64,000 bases of DNA, from contig NZ_JAAAML010000002.1 in assembly GCF_024105735.1 (NCBI RefSeq), positions 558,001-622,000 of the forward strand. The letters run 5' to 3'. This DNA comes from Parahoeflea alexandrii (GTDB taxonomy: Bacteria > Pseudomonadota > Alphaproteobacteria > Rhizobiales > Rhizobiaceae). This document shows, piece by piece, positions 1 through 9,281 of the stretch. Within the stretch, counting starts at the first letter, position 1. Each line of letters begins with the position of its first letter. Below the pieces are notes generated by a model that was not told the DNA's origin, did no database searches, and saw only the letters and a program-made list of their open reading frames with translations. A program made the translations under genes and the position numbers.

Positions 1-409
1 TCACCGGTTTGCCATCATGCCAGCGGGCGCCTTCGCGCAGCCGGTAGGATACCCAGGAATAGTCATCGGGATAGCGGACGGCTTCCGCCAGCAGGCCATA
101 GTCGGCGGAAATCTCGTCTTCCGAGGAGACCATCAGGGTTTCGAAGACAAGGCCCAGTCCAACCGCCAGATCGCCCTTGGCAGGCACAGGGTTGAGCGTA
201 TCGAAGGATCCGTCTTCCGAGAGCCTCAGGGTGCCGCCCTTGGGAGCATCGGGGTTGACGTAGTCGAACCGCGCAAACCCTTCCGGATATTTCGGCTCGC
301 CGACAATTGCCGTTGCGTGCCGCCAGGCCGGTTCCTCGGCCAGAAGAGCCGGTGTGCTTGTCAGCAGCCAGGCGATCGCCAGCATGAAAGGGGCGGTGCG
401 GTTGATCAT
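1..409 (-). CDS. ABC transporter substrate-binding protein, family 5 (N-terminal part)
   Basis: Only the first 136 codons lie in the window; the gene runs off its left edge. The protein opens with a Sec signal peptide (hydrophobic run about residues 6-22, ending in an ALLA-type site). The mature part reads like the periplasmic oligopeptide/YejA-type binding proteins: an early YVNPDAPKGG segment, then the SFDTLNP segment and an SYRLREGARWHDG block typical of SBP_bac_5 proteins. The start is chosen because a GGAGG sits about 8 bases upstream; an in-frame ATG 27 bases further upstream lies on the other side of that site. Likely role: periplasmic capture of peptides or similar solutes for an ABC importer encoded beyond the edge. 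The substrate cannot be told from this fragment. Confidence 0.85.
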   Translation of the reverse strand, partial: MINRTAPFMLAIAWLLTSTPALLAEEPAWRHATAIVGEPKYPEGFARFDYVNPDAPKGGTLRLSEDGSFDTLNPVPAKGDLAVGLGLVFETLMVSSEDEISADYGLLAEAVRYPDDYSWVSYRLREGARWHDGKPV

Positions 410-505
410 CTTTGCCAGTCCTCCGGTAACCTTCATCGATCACAAGACAATAGGTCACTTGTGCGGCACTTGCAGGGGCTCACGCGGATTTCTGTCTCGA
501 TTCAT

Positions 506-532
506 AAAAAAAGCCGGGCTCAAGGCCCGGCT
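506..532 (-). terminator. Rho-independent terminator after the cytochrome c gene
   Basis: Read on the minus strand, an 8-bp perfect stem (AGCCGGGC / GCCCGGCT) with a 5-base loop is followed directly by seven Ts. It lies about 20 bases beyond the stop of the cytochrome c gene at 552. Confidence 0.85.
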
Positions 533-551
533 CCTTAAATCCATGCACGCA

Positions 552-1106
552 TCACTCGCCCGGCAGAGGCGGCGGCGTATCTGCAACCGTGCGGAGATAG
601 GCGATCAGATCGGCCCGTTCCTCGATTTTCTTCAATCCCGCAAAGCCCATTGAAGTACCAGAGATGTACTTCTTCGGAGCGGCGAGGAAATTGCTCAGAC
701 GCTCATAGGTCCATTCCACGGAGCCGCCTTCGGAGTATTCCGTCAGAGCTCCGGAATAATTGAAATCGGCGTGGGTCGCGACCGGACGGTTGACGATGTT
801 CCAGAGGCCGGGGCCAACCTTGTTGGCGTTGCCGGCGTCATTGGTGTGGCAGGCCGCGCACTTCTTGAAGACGTTCTCACCCTTTGCAGGGTCGGCGCTG
901 GCCAGCAGCGGCTCGATCAGTTCCGGTGCGGCTTCTTCGGCAGGTTCCGCGGCATCGCCGCCGCCCTCGGCAACTTCAATCATGAAGCCTTCGGTTTCCG
1001 GTTCGGCGGCATGGTAGATACCATCCGAAACAATCGAGAGTGTCATCAGGATGAACAGGAGGCCGAGAAAGGCGCCCGCCGCCGAGTTGAAGTATGAGGA
1101 GTTCAT
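552..1106 (-). CDS. cycM: Membrane-anchored c-type cytochrome CycM
   Basis: A 184-residue protein with an uncleaved N-terminal membrane anchor (about residues 10-28), an acidic Ala/Glu/Pro linker (about 33-72) and a class I cytochrome c domain. The haem-binding motif is C83-A-A-C86-H87 and the likely sixth ligand is M153 in the TSMGF segment. Size and layout match the CycM (cytochrome c552) proteins of rhizobia, which carry electrons from the bc1 complex to an aa3-type oxidase at the periplasmic face. It is divergent from kdsB, an arrangement I recall from related genomes. A clear terminator follows it. Confidence 0.88.
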   Translation of the reverse strand: MNSSYFNSAAGAFLGLLFILMTLSIVSDGIYHAAEPETEGFMIEVAEGGGDAAEPAEEAAPELIEPLLASADPAKGENVFKKCAACHTNDAGNANKVGPGLWNIVNRPVATHADFNYSGALTEYSEGGSVEWTYERLSNFLAAPKKYISGTSMGFAGLKKIEERADLIAYLRTVADTPPPLPGE

Positions 1107-1277
1107 GTTCCGTCGCTCCGTTTCGGTTCGGCTTCCGCCCAGTTATCCGCAATATCCGAACCAGTCTTGAAATCGCGCGGAACCTATGTCTTTTGCAAGT
1201 TCGTTGCAACACCGTTTGTAACGGTGGCAGTGAGACTTTTTGACACTTGCGCCGCAAACCGAGGGATTGGACGCGCC

Positions 1278-2024
1278 ATGGCAGCAGGTTCCGAGCATAC
1301 GCTCGTCATTATTCCGGCCCGATTGGCGTCAGCCCGGCTGCCCAACAAACCGCTTGCCGACATTGCCGGCGAGCCGATGGTGGTTCGCGTGGCACGGCAG
1401 GCAGCGCTCGCCGATGTCGGACGCGTCGCGGTCGCTACTGATTCGCTCGAGATTGCGGATGTCGTCAGAGCCGCCGGCTTTGAAGCGGTGATGACCCGCG
1501 ACGATCATCAGTCCGGGTCGGACCGTGTGTTCGAGGCGGCAACGATCATGGATCCCGATGCGAAAGCCGGCATCATCCTCAATGTGCAGGGCGACATTCC
1601 GGCAATCGAGCCGGAAACCATTCGCCGCTCAGTCCTGCCGCTTGCCGCTTCTGCGGCAGATCTCGCCACGCTTGCCGTCGAGATTGTCGATGAGGCGGAG
1701 AAGACCAATCCGAACATCGTCAAGGTGATCGGTACTCCGATCGGCGACGGGCTGCTGCGTGCACTCTATTTCACCCGGGCCACGGCGCCTTACGGCGAAG
1801 GCCCGCTCTACCACCATATCGGGCTTTATGCCTGGCGCCGACCGGCGTTGCAGCGCTTCGTGTCGCTCAGGCCGTCGACGCTGGAAAAGCGCGAATCGCT
1901 CGAGCAGTTGCGGGCGCTCGAGGATGGCATGCGCATCGACGTGGCGATCGTTGACTCCGTACCGCTCGGTGTCGATACTCCCGCCGATCTTGCGCGCGCC
2001 CGCCAAATCCTGGCACCGAAATAG
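1278..2024 (+). CDS. kdsB: 3-deoxy-manno-octulosonate cytidylyltransferase (CMP-KDO synthetase)
   Basis: A 248-residue cytosolic enzyme that activates KDO with CTP for lipid A core assembly. The N-terminal [16 protein letters not shown] segment is the conserved nucleotide-binding loop of KdsB. The [10 protein letters not shown] segment and the [11 protein letters not shown] segment near the C-terminus are also family signatures. Length fits the family (about 250). The frame stays open upstream to 1167, but the ATG at 1278 places the catalytic loop at the normal distance from the N-terminus. It is followed 29 bases later by pheA. Confidence 0.93.
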   Translation: MAAGSEHTLVIIPARLASARLPNKPLADIAGEPMVVRVARQAALADVGRVAVATDSLEIADVVRAAGFEAVMTRDDHQSGSDRVFEAATIMDPDAKAGIILNVQGDIPAIEPETIRRSVLPLAASAADLATLAVEIVDEAEKTNPNIVKVIGTPIGDGLLRALYFTRATAPYGEGPLYHHIGLYAWRRPALQRFVSLRPSTLEKRESLEQLRALEDGMRIDVAIVDSVPLGVDTPADLARARQILAPK

Positions 2025-2053
2025 GCGCGCATTTCTCAAAACGGACAGACCTG

Positions 2054-2938
2054 ATGACCGCTTCCACCAACCGCATCGCCTTTCAGGGCGAGTTTGGCGC
2101 AAACTCCGACATGGCGTGCCGCGACATGTTTCCCGCCATGGAGCCCTTGCCCTGCGCCACCTTTGAAGACGCCTTCAATGCGCTCGCCCAGGGGGAAGCG
2201 GATCTGGCGATGATCCCGATCGAGAACACGATCGCCGGCCGGGTCGCCGATATTCATCACCTGCTGCCGGAATCGCAATTGCACATTGTCGGTGAGTATT
2301 TCATGCCGATCCATTTCCAGCTGATGGCGCTGCCGGGCGTCGACCGTTCGGAAATCCGCACAGTACACAGCCATGTTCACGCCGTCGGCCAGTGCCGCAA
2401 GGTGGTCCGCGCCAATGGCTGGAAGGCGGTCGTCGCCGGTGATACCGCAGGCGCCGCGCGGCTGGTCTCGGAGAGCAATGACCGGACCATGTCCGCGCTT
2501 GCACCGCGTCTTGCGGCCGAACTTTATGGATTGAACATCCTCCAAGAGAATGTCGAGGACACCGAAACCAACGTCACCCGCTTCGTGGTGCTGTCGCGGG
2601 AGGCCAAAATTCCGCCGCGCCCGGTGGCGGACGAGGTGGTCGTCACCACCTTTGTCTTCCGGGTGCGCAACATTCCCGCCGCCCTCTACAAGGCAATGGG
2701 CGGTTTCGCCACCAACGGCGTCAACATGACCAAACTCGAAAGCTACCAGATCGGCGGCAAGTTCTTTGCCACCCAGTTCTACGCCGACATCCAGGGCCAT
2801 CCGGACGAACCGCCGGTGGCGCGCGCCATGGAAGAGCTCGGCTTCTTCTCGAAGGAGCTGAGGATCCTGGGCGTCTATCCGGCCCATCCGTTCCGCCTGG
2901 CGCAGAACGGCTCGCATGCAGAAGAGGTCGAGGGCTGA
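2054..2938 (+). CDS. pheA: Prephenate dehydratase
   Basis: A 294-residue monofunctional prephenate dehydratase, converting prephenate to phenylpyruvate in phenylalanine synthesis. The N-terminal catalytic domain starts with IAFQGEFGANS and carries the IPIENTIAGRV segment. The TRF motif (NVTRFVVL) near residue 175 is the catalytic threonine region. A C-terminal ACT domain (about residues 195-275) would bind phenylalanine for feedback control; its usual ESRP motif reads ESYQ here, as I recall for rhizobial homologues. No chorismate mutase domain is present. Probably cotranscribed with kdsB. Confidence 0.93.
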   Translation: MTASTNRIAFQGEFGANSDMACRDMFPAMEPLPCATFEDAFNALAQGEADLAMIPIENTIAGRVADIHHLLPESQLHIVGEYFMPIHFQLMALPGVDRSEIRTVHSHVHAVGQCRKVVRANGWKAVVAGDTAGAARLVSESNDRTMSALAPRLAAELYGLNILQENVEDTETNVTRFVVLSREAKIPPRPVADEVVVTTFVFRVRNIPAALYKAMGGFATNGVNMTKLESYQIGGKFFATQFYADIQGHPDEPPVARAMEELGFFSKELRILGVYPAHPFRLAQNGSHAEEVEG

Positions 2939-2947
2939 ACCGCAGGT

Positions 2948-3910
2948 TTACCTGCGCCAGTCCAGCCAGTCGCGCATCAGCCGGTGGGCGATCGCGCCGG
3001 GTGGCGGCGCCGAGGCATCCGCCTCGCCAAGGCTCGATGCCAGCATTGCCTCGGTCTCGGAGCGGTCGAACCAGCGGCAGTCTTCCAGCTCGGCCGTGTC
3101 GCGGGTGATCTCCAGGCTTTGCGCTTCCGCATAGACACCGATCATCAGGGAATGCGGCATCGGCCAGGGTTGGCTGGCGTGGTAGCGTACGCGGCCGACC
3201 TTGATGCCTGATTCCTCCATCGTCTCGCGGCGTACCGCATCTTCCATGGTTTCGCCCGGCTCGATGAAGCCGGCCAGGCACGAATACATGCCGGGCGGGA
3301 AATGCGGGCTGCGTCCCAGCAGGCATCGATCGCTCGCCTCGTCGATGGTCAGCATGATCGCCACCGGGTCTGTGCGCGGAAACACCGTGTGGCCGCAACC
3401 CTTGCAGCGCCGCCGGTATCCGCCGGCTTCCGGCGTCATCGGCTCGCCGCAGCCGCCGCAATGCCGGTTGGCCAGCGCCCAGGACACCAGGCTGGTGCCT
3501 TGCGCATAGGCGCCAAGAGCTTCTTCGTCCATCAGGGCCTGACGATAGACCGACCGCGTGTCGATCGCCTTGAACGGCTCGGGCAGATCGTCGGGCTCGA
3601 TACCCACAGGCATGGCAATCCGGGCAACGCCGGCCTCGTCCCAGCCGATCAGCACCGCATCGGCGTTCCGCGGCTGCATCAAGGCAAGGTCGTCGGCCTT
3701 CAGCAGGCCGTCGGGCGCGTTTCCATCCACCCGCATCGCCAGCCGGCCCTTGCTGATGGCGAAGTACCGCGTCGCAGGATCCTTGAGCGCGTCGCCGAGC
3801 TCTGTTTCGGTGCGGTGTTCGGAACGGCGGTCCAGCCGGTTGGAGGAAAAAGCCACAAGCCGGCTGGCTTCGCCATGCGGAGCATCATGGTCAAACAGGG
3901 AAAATGTCAT
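2948..3910 (-). CDS. nudC: NADH pyrophosphatase NudC (Nudix hydrolase)
   Basis: A 320-residue Nudix enzyme that splits NADH/NAD+ (and possibly NAD-capped RNA) to NMN and AMP. The zinc ribbon is visible as HCGGC followed by RCKGC. The Nudix box GFIEPGETMEDAVRRE..EESG is complete, and the SQPWPMPHS segment after it is the motif that separates NADH pyrophosphatases from other Nudix enzymes. An N-terminal half without recognisable motifs precedes the zinc ribbon, as in the family. It is convergent with pheA (9 bases apart), and the HIT gene lies just upstream on the same strand. Confidence 0.9.
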   Translation of the reverse strand: MTFSLFDHDAPHGEASRLVAFSSNRLDRRSEHRTETELGDALKDPATRYFAISKGRLAMRVDGNAPDGLLKADDLALMQPRNADAVLIGWDEAGVARIAMPVGIEPDDLPEPFKAIDTRSVYRQALMDEEALGAYAQGTSLVSWALANRHCGGCGEPMTPEAGGYRRRCKGCGHTVFPRTDPVAIMLTIDEASDRCLLGRSPHFPPGMYSCLAGFIEPGETMEDAVRRETMEESGIKVGRVRYHASQPWPMPHSLMIGVYAEAQSLEITRDTAELEDCRWFDRSETEAMLASSLGEADASAPPPGAIAHRLMRDWLDWRR

Positions 3911-3913
3911 ATT

Positions 3914-4318
3914 CTAGAGGGCCTCGAGAAGTCTTTCAGTAAATTCGGCGCGGGCGCTTGTGGCCCAGGGTTTGGCTTGGCCGTGGCCCCAGACTGGTCC
4001 TGGCCACGCCGGATCGCCCTCGTCGCGGGCAATGATGTGAAGATGGAACTGGCGAACCTGGTTGCCAAGCGCGCCGACATTGATCTTCAGGCAGCCCGAA
4101 GCCTGCTTGACCGCCTTGGCCGCGATCGCCGTTTCAAAGGTCAGCATCGTCTGGTCAAGCGGTGTCATCTCGAAAATCTCGGAAATGCCGCTGCGTTGCG
4201 GCACCAGCAGCACCCACGGCCAGCGCGAATCCTCCATCAGCCTGAGCTGGCAAAGGCCCAGCTTCATCAGCAACGTGCTGTCGCGTTCAAGGCGCGGATC
4301 GAGAACAAAATCGGACAT
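3914..4318 (-). CDS. HIT domain protein
   Basis: A 134-residue protein of the histidine-triad superfamily (nucleotide hydrolases and transferases, for example on dinucleoside polyphosphates). The active-site segment reads QFHLHIIARDEGDPAW near residue 95; the HxHxx part is present but the third histidine of the classic triad is not obvious, as in a common alphaproteobacterial HIT subgroup. The start at 4318 gives MSDFVLDPRLERD; an upstream in-frame start at 4336 adds six residues and cannot be excluded. Only 3 bases separate its stop from the start of nudC, so both are probably on one transcript. Confidence 0.85.
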   Translation of the reverse strand: MSDFVLDPRLERDSTLLMKLGLCQLRLMEDSRWPWVLLVPQRSGISEIFEMTPLDQTMLTFETAIAAKAVKQASGCLKINVGALGNQVRQFHLHIIARDEGDPAWPGPVWGHGQAKPWATSARAEFTERLLEAL

Positions 4319-4408
4319 GAGGACACCGCCGAACAAGGTTGAGGCGCAACTCTAGCAGTTTTTTTTGGCGCTGGCTTGCTTTTGCCTCACTGATTGACGA
4401 TATGTGGC

Positions 4409-4510
4409 CTCGGGAGGTTGGTGGTGGACGAGCCACTCGCCAACCGGGTCAGGTCCGGAAGGAAGCAGCCCTAACGAGCCCGGCACGGGTCACCGTGCCA
4501 GCCTCCCACC
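4409..4510 (+). ncRNA. ffs: 4.5S signal recognition particle RNA (small bacterial SRP RNA)
   Basis: The segment GGTCAGGTCCGGAAGGAAGC (4447-4466), followed by AGCCCTAA, is the near-invariant apical part of bacterial SRP RNA with its GGAA tetraloop and asymmetric bulge that bind Ffh. The flanks pair as the long helix: GGGAGG at 4412-4417 with CCTCCC at 4502-4507, with further pairing inward. Position directly upstream of dnaX is the usual alphaproteobacterial location. Ends are approximate to a few bases. Confidence 0.93.
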
Positions 4511-4673
4511 CTTTCGCCCGTCCTGTATTGCTGTGCGCGCTCGAGCGGGCACGCGGGGGGCGCTGCAAGATCTTTTGCAGCCAACTGCCGACCCGTCATT
4601 GACGGGGTTCGACCGGGGTGCAAACATTCTCTTTGAATGGCCATCGGGCCAGCGCGAGGGCGGCACGAGGATC

Positions 4674-6518
4674 ATGGACGAAACAACCGGCACGACCACA
4701 GTTTCGGCGGGTGCAGGCGCTGAGAACCAGGCGCCGTACCGGGTTCTGGCACGCAAGTACCGCCCGAAGGATTTCACCGACCTTATCGGCCAGGAGCCGA
4801 TGGTCCGCACGCTGACCAACGCCTTTTCCTCCGGCCGCATCGCCCAGGCCTGGATGCTGACCGGCGTCCGCGGCGTCGGCAAGACCACCACCGCCCGGAT
4901 CCTGGCGCGAGCGCTAAATTACGAGACTGCAGAAATCGACAAGCCGACCATTGATCTGACCGTGCCCGGCGAGCACTGCCAGGCGATCATGGAAGGCCGC
5001 CATGTCGATGTCATCGAGATGGATGCTGCCTCGCATACCGGCATCGACGATATTCGCGAGATCATCGAGCAGGTGCGCTACCGCCCGGTGTCGGCGCGCT
5101 ACAAGGTCTACATCATCGACGAAGTGCACATGCTCTCCAACCAGGCCTTCAACGGCCTGCTCAAGACGCTGGAGGAGCCGCCGGCCCATGTGAAGTTCAT
5201 CTTCGCCACCACCGAGATCCGCAAGGTTCCGATCACCGTGCTGTCGCGCTGCCAGCGTTTTGACCTGCGCCGCATCGATTCGGGCCTGCTGGTGGCGCAT
5301 TTCAAAAACGTCGCCGGCCAGGAAGGCATTGCGATTGACGACGAATCGCTTGCCATGATTGCCCGCGCCGCTGAAGGTTCGGTGCGCGATGGCCTGTCGC
5401 TGCTCGATCAGGCGATCGCCCATGGCGGCGGCAGCGTTGATGCCGAAGCGGTGCGCTCCATGCTCGGGCTCGCCGACCGCTCCCGCATTGTCGGCCTGTT
5501 TGGCTCGCTCATGGCTGGCGACGTGGCCGCGGCGCTCGCAAGTTTTCGCGATCAATATGATTCCGGCGCCGGCCCGTCTGTGATTCTGACCGATCTGGCG
5601 GATTTCACCCATCTCGTGACAAGGCTCAAATTCGTGCCGGAAGCCGGCCAAGACCCTTCACTGACCGAAACCGAGCGCGAGAGCGGCGCGGACTATGCCG
5701 CGAAGCTCTCGACCGTCATTCTCTCGCGCGTCTGGCAGATGTTGCTCAAGGGGATCTCCGAGACCGATACCTCAAGCAGGCCTGCGGCGGCGGCTGAGAT
5801 GGCGTTGATTCGCATTGCCCATGCCGCCAACCTGCCTTCTCCGGAAGATGCCTTGAAAGCCTTCCAGAATTCCGGCGGAGGCTCCGCAGAGGTCAGTGGA
5901 CAGGCCTCCGGCAGCGGACCATCCGGAGGCGGAGCGACGGCCCGAGCGGTTGGCGAACGAAGGATGCCTCAGGGCGGTAACGGCGGCGGGCAACCGTCAA
6001 TGCGTCTTGCCCATTCCGCCGAACCTTCCGTTGCAGCTGCCGCCGTTTCCGAACCGGTCGAGGAAGTCGCCATCGGTTCGCTCGAAGACATGGTTGCGCT
6101 CGCCGAAAAGCACCGCGACATCGCCATGAAGGTCCAGATCCGGACGGGCGTGCGGCTGGTCAGGATCGAGCCCGGCCGCCTGGAAATTAACCTGGCGCCC
6201 GATGCGAGCCCCAGCCTGCCCGGCGAACTGATCAAGAAGCTCGGCGACTGGACCGGCGCCAAGTGGTCGGTTGCATTGAGCCGCGAGGAGGGCGCGCCGA
6301 CGCTGGCCGAGCGCGAGACCGCCAAGCGCGAGGCGCTCGTCAGCGACGCCCGCCAGGATCCTGATGTCGCCGCCATTCTGGCGCGCTTCCCCGGCGCTCG
6401 CGTCACCGATGTGCGCATCGCCGCACTCGAGGAAGACCTCGCAGCCGAGGCGCTCTCGCCAACCGAGGATGGAGATATCCTTCCGGAAGATCTCGAACCC
6501 GAAGACAGCTCGGACTGA
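4674..6518 (+). CDS. dnaX: DNA polymerase III subunits gamma and tau
   Basis: A 614-residue clamp-loader ATPase. After a short variable N-terminus comes YRVLARKYRPKDFTDLIGQ, then Walker A G64-V-R-G-V-G-K-T71, Walker B D149-E-V-H152 and sensor/arginine-finger S191-R-C193. The four-cysteine zinc module found in most DnaX proteins is missing: between Walker A and Walker B only one cysteine (C102) remains. The C-terminal third has a Gly/Ser-rich linker (about residues 400-450) and then a tau-like domain. The ATG at 4674 follows GAGG; longer in-frame versions would run through the SRP RNA. First gene of dnaX-ybaB-recR, a conserved replication/repair cluster. Confidence 0.95.
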   Translation: MDETTGTTTVSAGAGAENQAPYRVLARKYRPKDFTDLIGQEPMVRTLTNAFSSGRIAQAWMLTGVRGVGKTTTARILARALNYETAEIDKPTIDLTVPGEHCQAIMEGRHVDVIEMDAASHTGIDDIREIIEQVRYRPVSARYKVYIIDEVHMLSNQAFNGLLKTLEEPPAHVKFIFATTEIRKVPITVLSRCQRFDLRRIDSGLLVAHFKNVAGQEGIAIDDESLAMIARAAEGSVRDGLSLLDQAIAHGGGSVDAEAVRSMLGLADRSRIVGLFGSLMAGDVAAALASFRDQYDSGAGPSVILTDLADFTHLVTRLKFVPEAGQDPSLTETERESGADYAAKLSTVILSRVWQMLLKGISETDTSSRPAAAAEMALIRIAHAANLPSPEDALKAFQNSGGGSAEVSGQASGSGPSGGGATARAVGERRMPQGGNGGGQPSMRLAHSAEPSVAAAAVSEPVEEVAIGSLEDMVALAEKHRDIAMKVQIRTGVRLVRIEPGRLEINLAPDASPSLPGELIKKLGDWTGAKWSVALSREEGAPTLAERETAKREALVSDARQDPDVAAILARFPGARVTDVRIAALEEDLAAEALSPTEDGDILPEDLEPEDSSD

Positions 6519-6602
6519 GCGCGCATATCGCTCCGGCCGCGGCGGCTTGAAACCGGCAAACAACACTCGAACCGGCAAACAACACTCGAAAAGGAGACCT
6601 GG

Positions 6603-6926
6603 ATGAAAGACATCATGGGTATGATGGGTAAGATCAAGGACATGCAGGCCAAGATGGAACGCATGCAGGAAGAGCTTGCCGAGCTGGAATGCGAAGGCGT
6701 GGCGGGCGGCGGCATGGTCTCTGTCCGCCTCACCGGCAAGGGCCTGATGAAGGGTCTCTCGATTGATCCTTCCATGTTCAAGGAAGACGATGTCGAGATC
6801 CTCGAGGACCTGATTGTCGCCGCCCACAATGACGCCAAGGCCAAGGTCGAGGCGATGATGGCCGAGCGGACAAAGGAACTGACTGCCGGACTGCCGATTC
6901 CCCCCGGCATGAAACTGCCGTTCTAG
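6603..6926 (+). CDS. YbaB/EbfC family nucleoid-associated protein
   Basis: A 107-residue DNA-binding protein of the YbaB/EbfC family. The Met- and Lys-rich N-terminal helix ([18 protein letters not shown]) and the [17 protein letters not shown] segment followed by the I-D-P-S motif are family hallmarks, as is the C-terminal [12 protein letters not shown]. An AGGAG site lies 6 bases upstream. It sits between dnaX and recR as in most bacteria; the protein forms dimers that bind DNA loosely and may help RecR-type repair or nucleoid structure. Confidence 0.93.
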   Translation: MKDIMGMMGKIKDMQAKMERMQEELAELECEGVAGGGMVSVRLTGKGLMKGLSIDPSMFKEDDVEILEDLIVAAHNDAKAKVEAMMAERTKELTAGLPIPPGMKLPF

Positions 6927-6966
6927 GCCTTGCGCAGGGATCGGCTCTTGGTGAGGACAGACTGAA

Positions 6967-7572
6967 ATGCAGAAGCGTGTAACCGGGCCGGAAATCGAGC
7001 GCCTGATCCAGCTGCTTGCGCGGGTTCCGGGGCTCGGGCCGCGCTCGGCCCGCCGCGCAGCTTTGCACCTGATCAAGAAGAAGGATCAACTCATGGGGCC
7101 CTTGGCGCTGGCCATGAACGAGGCTTTCGACAAGGTCCGCATCTGCTCGACTTGTGGCAATGCCGACACCTCCGATCCGTGCACGGTCTGTACGGATCCG
7201 ACCCGCGACCAGAGCGTCATCATCGTTGTCGAGGACGTCGCCGATCTCTGGGCGCTCGAGCGGGCAGCCGCGATGAATGCCGGCTATCATGTGCTTGGCG
7301 GTACTCTCTCACCGCTCGACGGCGTCGGCCCGGATGATCTGTCGATCGCAAAGCTTGTCGACCGCGTGGCGGCGGGCGGCGTCCGCGAGATCCTGATTGC
7401 TGTCAACGCCACCGTCGAAGGCCAGACGACGGCGCACTACATCACCGAGCAATTGTCCGGCTTCGACATCAAGGTTACCCGCCTGGCCCATGGTGTGCCG
7501 GTCGGCGGTGAGCTGGATTATCTCGACGAGGGCACGCTGGCAGCGGCCATTCGCGCCCGCACCGCCTTCTAG
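6967..7572 (+). CDS. recR: Recombination mediator protein RecR
   Basis: A 201-residue RecR. It has the N-terminal helix-hairpin-helix ([17 protein letters not shown]), the zinc finger C60-C63-C72-C75, and a Toprim domain beginning [15 protein letters not shown], ending in the Walker-like [10 protein letters not shown] segment. Together with RecF and RecO it loads RecA on SSB-coated single-stranded DNA at gaps. Length matches the family. It starts 40 bases after ybaB and is followed 11 bases later by a RidA-family gene. Confidence 0.95.
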   Translation: MQKRVTGPEIERLIQLLARVPGLGPRSARRAALHLIKKKDQLMGPLALAMNEAFDKVRICSTCGNADTSDPCTVCTDPTRDQSVIIVVEDVADLWALERAAAMNAGYHVLGGTLSPLDGVGPDDLSIAKLVDRVAAGGVREILIAVNATVEGQTTAHYITEQLSGFDIKVTRLAHGVPVGGELDYLDEGTLAAAIRARTAF

Positions 7573-7583
7573 GAGACGTAACG

Positions 7584-7973
7584 ATGCCGCGGTTTTTCAA
7601 TCCCGACACCATGCCGAAACCGGCGTCCAACTATGTCCAGGCTGTCGAGATGGCGTCTCCCGGCCGCCGCCTGATCATCTCCGGCCAGATTGGCGTCACT
7701 CCGGACGGGGAGATGCTCGCCGGCTACCGCGAACAGGCAGGTCAGGCCTGGCGCAACGCCCTCGCCGGACTCGCCGCCTGCAACATCCGGATCACCGATA
7801 TCGTGGCAATCCGGGTCTATGACGTGGCGCCGGGCAATGTGAGCGCCTACCGCGAGCTCCGGGACCAGTTTCTTGAGGGCCATGCGCCGGCCTCGACCTA
7901 TGTCATCGTCGCGGGCCTCGCCCATCCCGACCTGTTGACGGAAATCGAGGTCGAGGCATTTTCTGAACACTGA
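7584..7973 (+). CDS. RidA family protein (enamine/imine deaminase-like)
   Basis: A 129-residue protein of the YjgF/YER057c/UK114 family. RidA itself hydrolyses reactive 2-aminoacrylate-type enamines; relatives act in other catabolic routes. The LIISGQIGVTPDGEM segment, the WRNALAGLAACN helix and the C-terminal EIEVEAFSEH strand fit the fold. The canonical substrate arginine usually found in an xxxRxxV segment near residue 105 is not clear, so the true deaminase activity is uncertain. It follows recR by 11 bases with an AGGAG site, so it is probably on the same transcript. Confidence 0.82.
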   Translation: MPRFFNPDTMPKPASNYVQAVEMASPGRRLIISGQIGVTPDGEMLAGYREQAGQAWRNALAGLAACNIRITDIVAIRVYDVAPGNVSAYRELRDQFLEGHAPASTYVIVAGLAHPDLLTEIEVEAFSEH

Positions 7974-7999
7974 GCAACCGGTTCTTCCGGCGCCATTTT

Positions 8000-8017
8000 C
8001 CCGACACGCCTGTCGGG
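8000..8017. other. Perfect inverted repeat between the RidA-family gene and the transglycosylase gene
   Basis: CCCGACA and TGTCGGG form a perfect 7-bp hairpin with a 4-base loop, 26 bases after the RidA-family stop and 13 bases before the next start. No T tract follows on either strand, so it may be a weak terminator or processing site; this is not proven. Confidence 0.4.
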
Positions 8018-8030
8018 TTAGGCTGGAGCC

Positions 8031-9281
8031 ATGATTCGCGCCCTGTTTCTGACCGTCATCCTTGCTTTCTCCGTGACCGCTTTCGCGGTGCCAACGTCGC
8101 ATGCCGCGACCAAGGCCGGGGTCGAAACCCAGTTCCGCCAGTGGCTTGAAGCTGACCTTTGGCCCGACGCAAAACGCGCCGGTGTATCCAAACAGGTATT
8201 CGACAGCGCTTTCGCCGGTGTCACTCTCGACTGGGATCTGCCGGATTTGGCGCCGCCGGGTTTTCCAAAGCCAAAAGCCCGAGCCCAGAGCCAGGCCGAA
8301 TTCCGCAGCCCCGGCGCCTATTTCAGCGAGAAGCGGCTTCAGGGTCTTGCAGCCTCCGGCCGCTCGCTGATGAACCAGCATGCTGGTTTGTTGCGCCGGA
8401 TCGAGGAGCGCTACGGCGTCCCTGCCGCCATCATCGTCGCGGTCTGGGGCCGTGAATCGGGCTTCGGCCGGGCAAAGATCCCCCATTCCGCCGTACGGGT
8501 CATCGTCACCAAGGCCTTCATGTCGACCCGGCCCGAGTTGTTCCGCAGGGAAATCCTGGCTGCATTGCAGATCCTTCAGCGCGGCGATGTTCCGGCACCC
8601 GCGCTGAAGGGGTCCTGGGCCGGCGCCATGGGCCAGCCGCAGTTCCTGCCGTCGAGCTATCTCGACCATGCGGTCGATTTTGACGGCGACGGCAAGATCG
8701 ATATCTGGAACTCGACCGCCGATTCGCTGGCCTCGATCGGCAATTACCTGGCAAAGTCGGGCTGGGTGCGCGGCCGTGACTGGGGCTTTGAAGCCGTCAT
8801 CCCGGAAGGGGTTACCTGCGCGCTCGAAGGCCCAGACCGGGCACGGCCGATAGCCGCGCTCACGGAGATGGGCATCATCCGCATTTCCGGCAGGCCGTTT
8901 CCCGAGCACGAGCGCCGCGCGCCGGGCATGGTGCTGGTGCCGGCGGGCATTTACGGCCCGGAGTTCGTCGTCACGCCGAATTTCTACGTGATCAAGGAAT
9001 ACAACAATTCCGATCTCTACGCCCTGTTCATCGGCAATCTCGCCGACCGCATGGCCTATGGTGGCGGCGCCTTTGTCACCCGCTGGCAGGACACCGGTGC
9101 GATGTTGCGCTCCGACATCGCCCGCCTGCAGTCTTCGCTCGAAAGACAGGGCTACGATGTCGGCGGCGCCGATGGCCTGCCCGGCTACAAGACGCGGCGG
9201 TCGATCGGCGAGTGGCAGTCGAAAAACGGCCAGAAGCCAACCTGTTTTCCGACGGCGGCCCTGCTCAAGACCATCCGCTAG
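8031..9281 (+). CDS. Lytic murein transglycosylase, MltB type (GH103), with peptidoglycan-binding domain
   Basis: A 416-residue exported enzyme that cleaves the MurNAc-GlcNAc bond of peptidoglycan. Residues 1-25 form a Sec signal peptide ending in an SHA-A site; there is no lipobox cysteine, so it is probably soluble periplasmic. The catalytic domain carries the WGRESGFG segment with the acid glutamate and the SWAGAMGQPQFLPSSY segment typical of the MltB/SltB family. A C-terminal peptidoglycan-binding domain type 1 (about residues 350-416, IARLQSSLERQGYDVGGADG) follows. It stands alone with convincing spacing to its neighbours. Confidence 0.92.
   Translation: MIRALFLTVILAFSVTAFAVPTSHAATKAGVETQFRQWLEADLWPDAKRAGVSKQVFDSAFAGVTLDWDLPDLAPPGFPKPKARAQSQAEFRSPGAYFSEKRLQGLAASGRSLMNQHAGLLRRIEERYGVPAAIIVAVWGRESGFGRAKIPHSAVRVIVTKAFMSTRPELFRREILAALQILQRGDVPAPALKGSWAGAMGQPQFLPSSYLDHAVDFDGDGKIDIWNSTADSLASIGNYLAKSGWVRGRDWGFEAVIPEGVTCALEGPDRARPIAALTEMGIIRISGRPFPEHERRAPGMVLVPAGIYGPEFVVTPNFYVIKEYNNSDLYALFIGNLADRMAYGGGAFVTRWQDTGAMLRSDIARLQSSLERQGYDVGGADGLPGYKTRRSIGEWQSKNGQKPTCFPTAALLKTIR

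Noticed and set aside
4404-4673. N-terminal extension of DnaX
   Set aside because: The extended frame runs through the SRP RNA gene and the extra residues do not look like DnaX.
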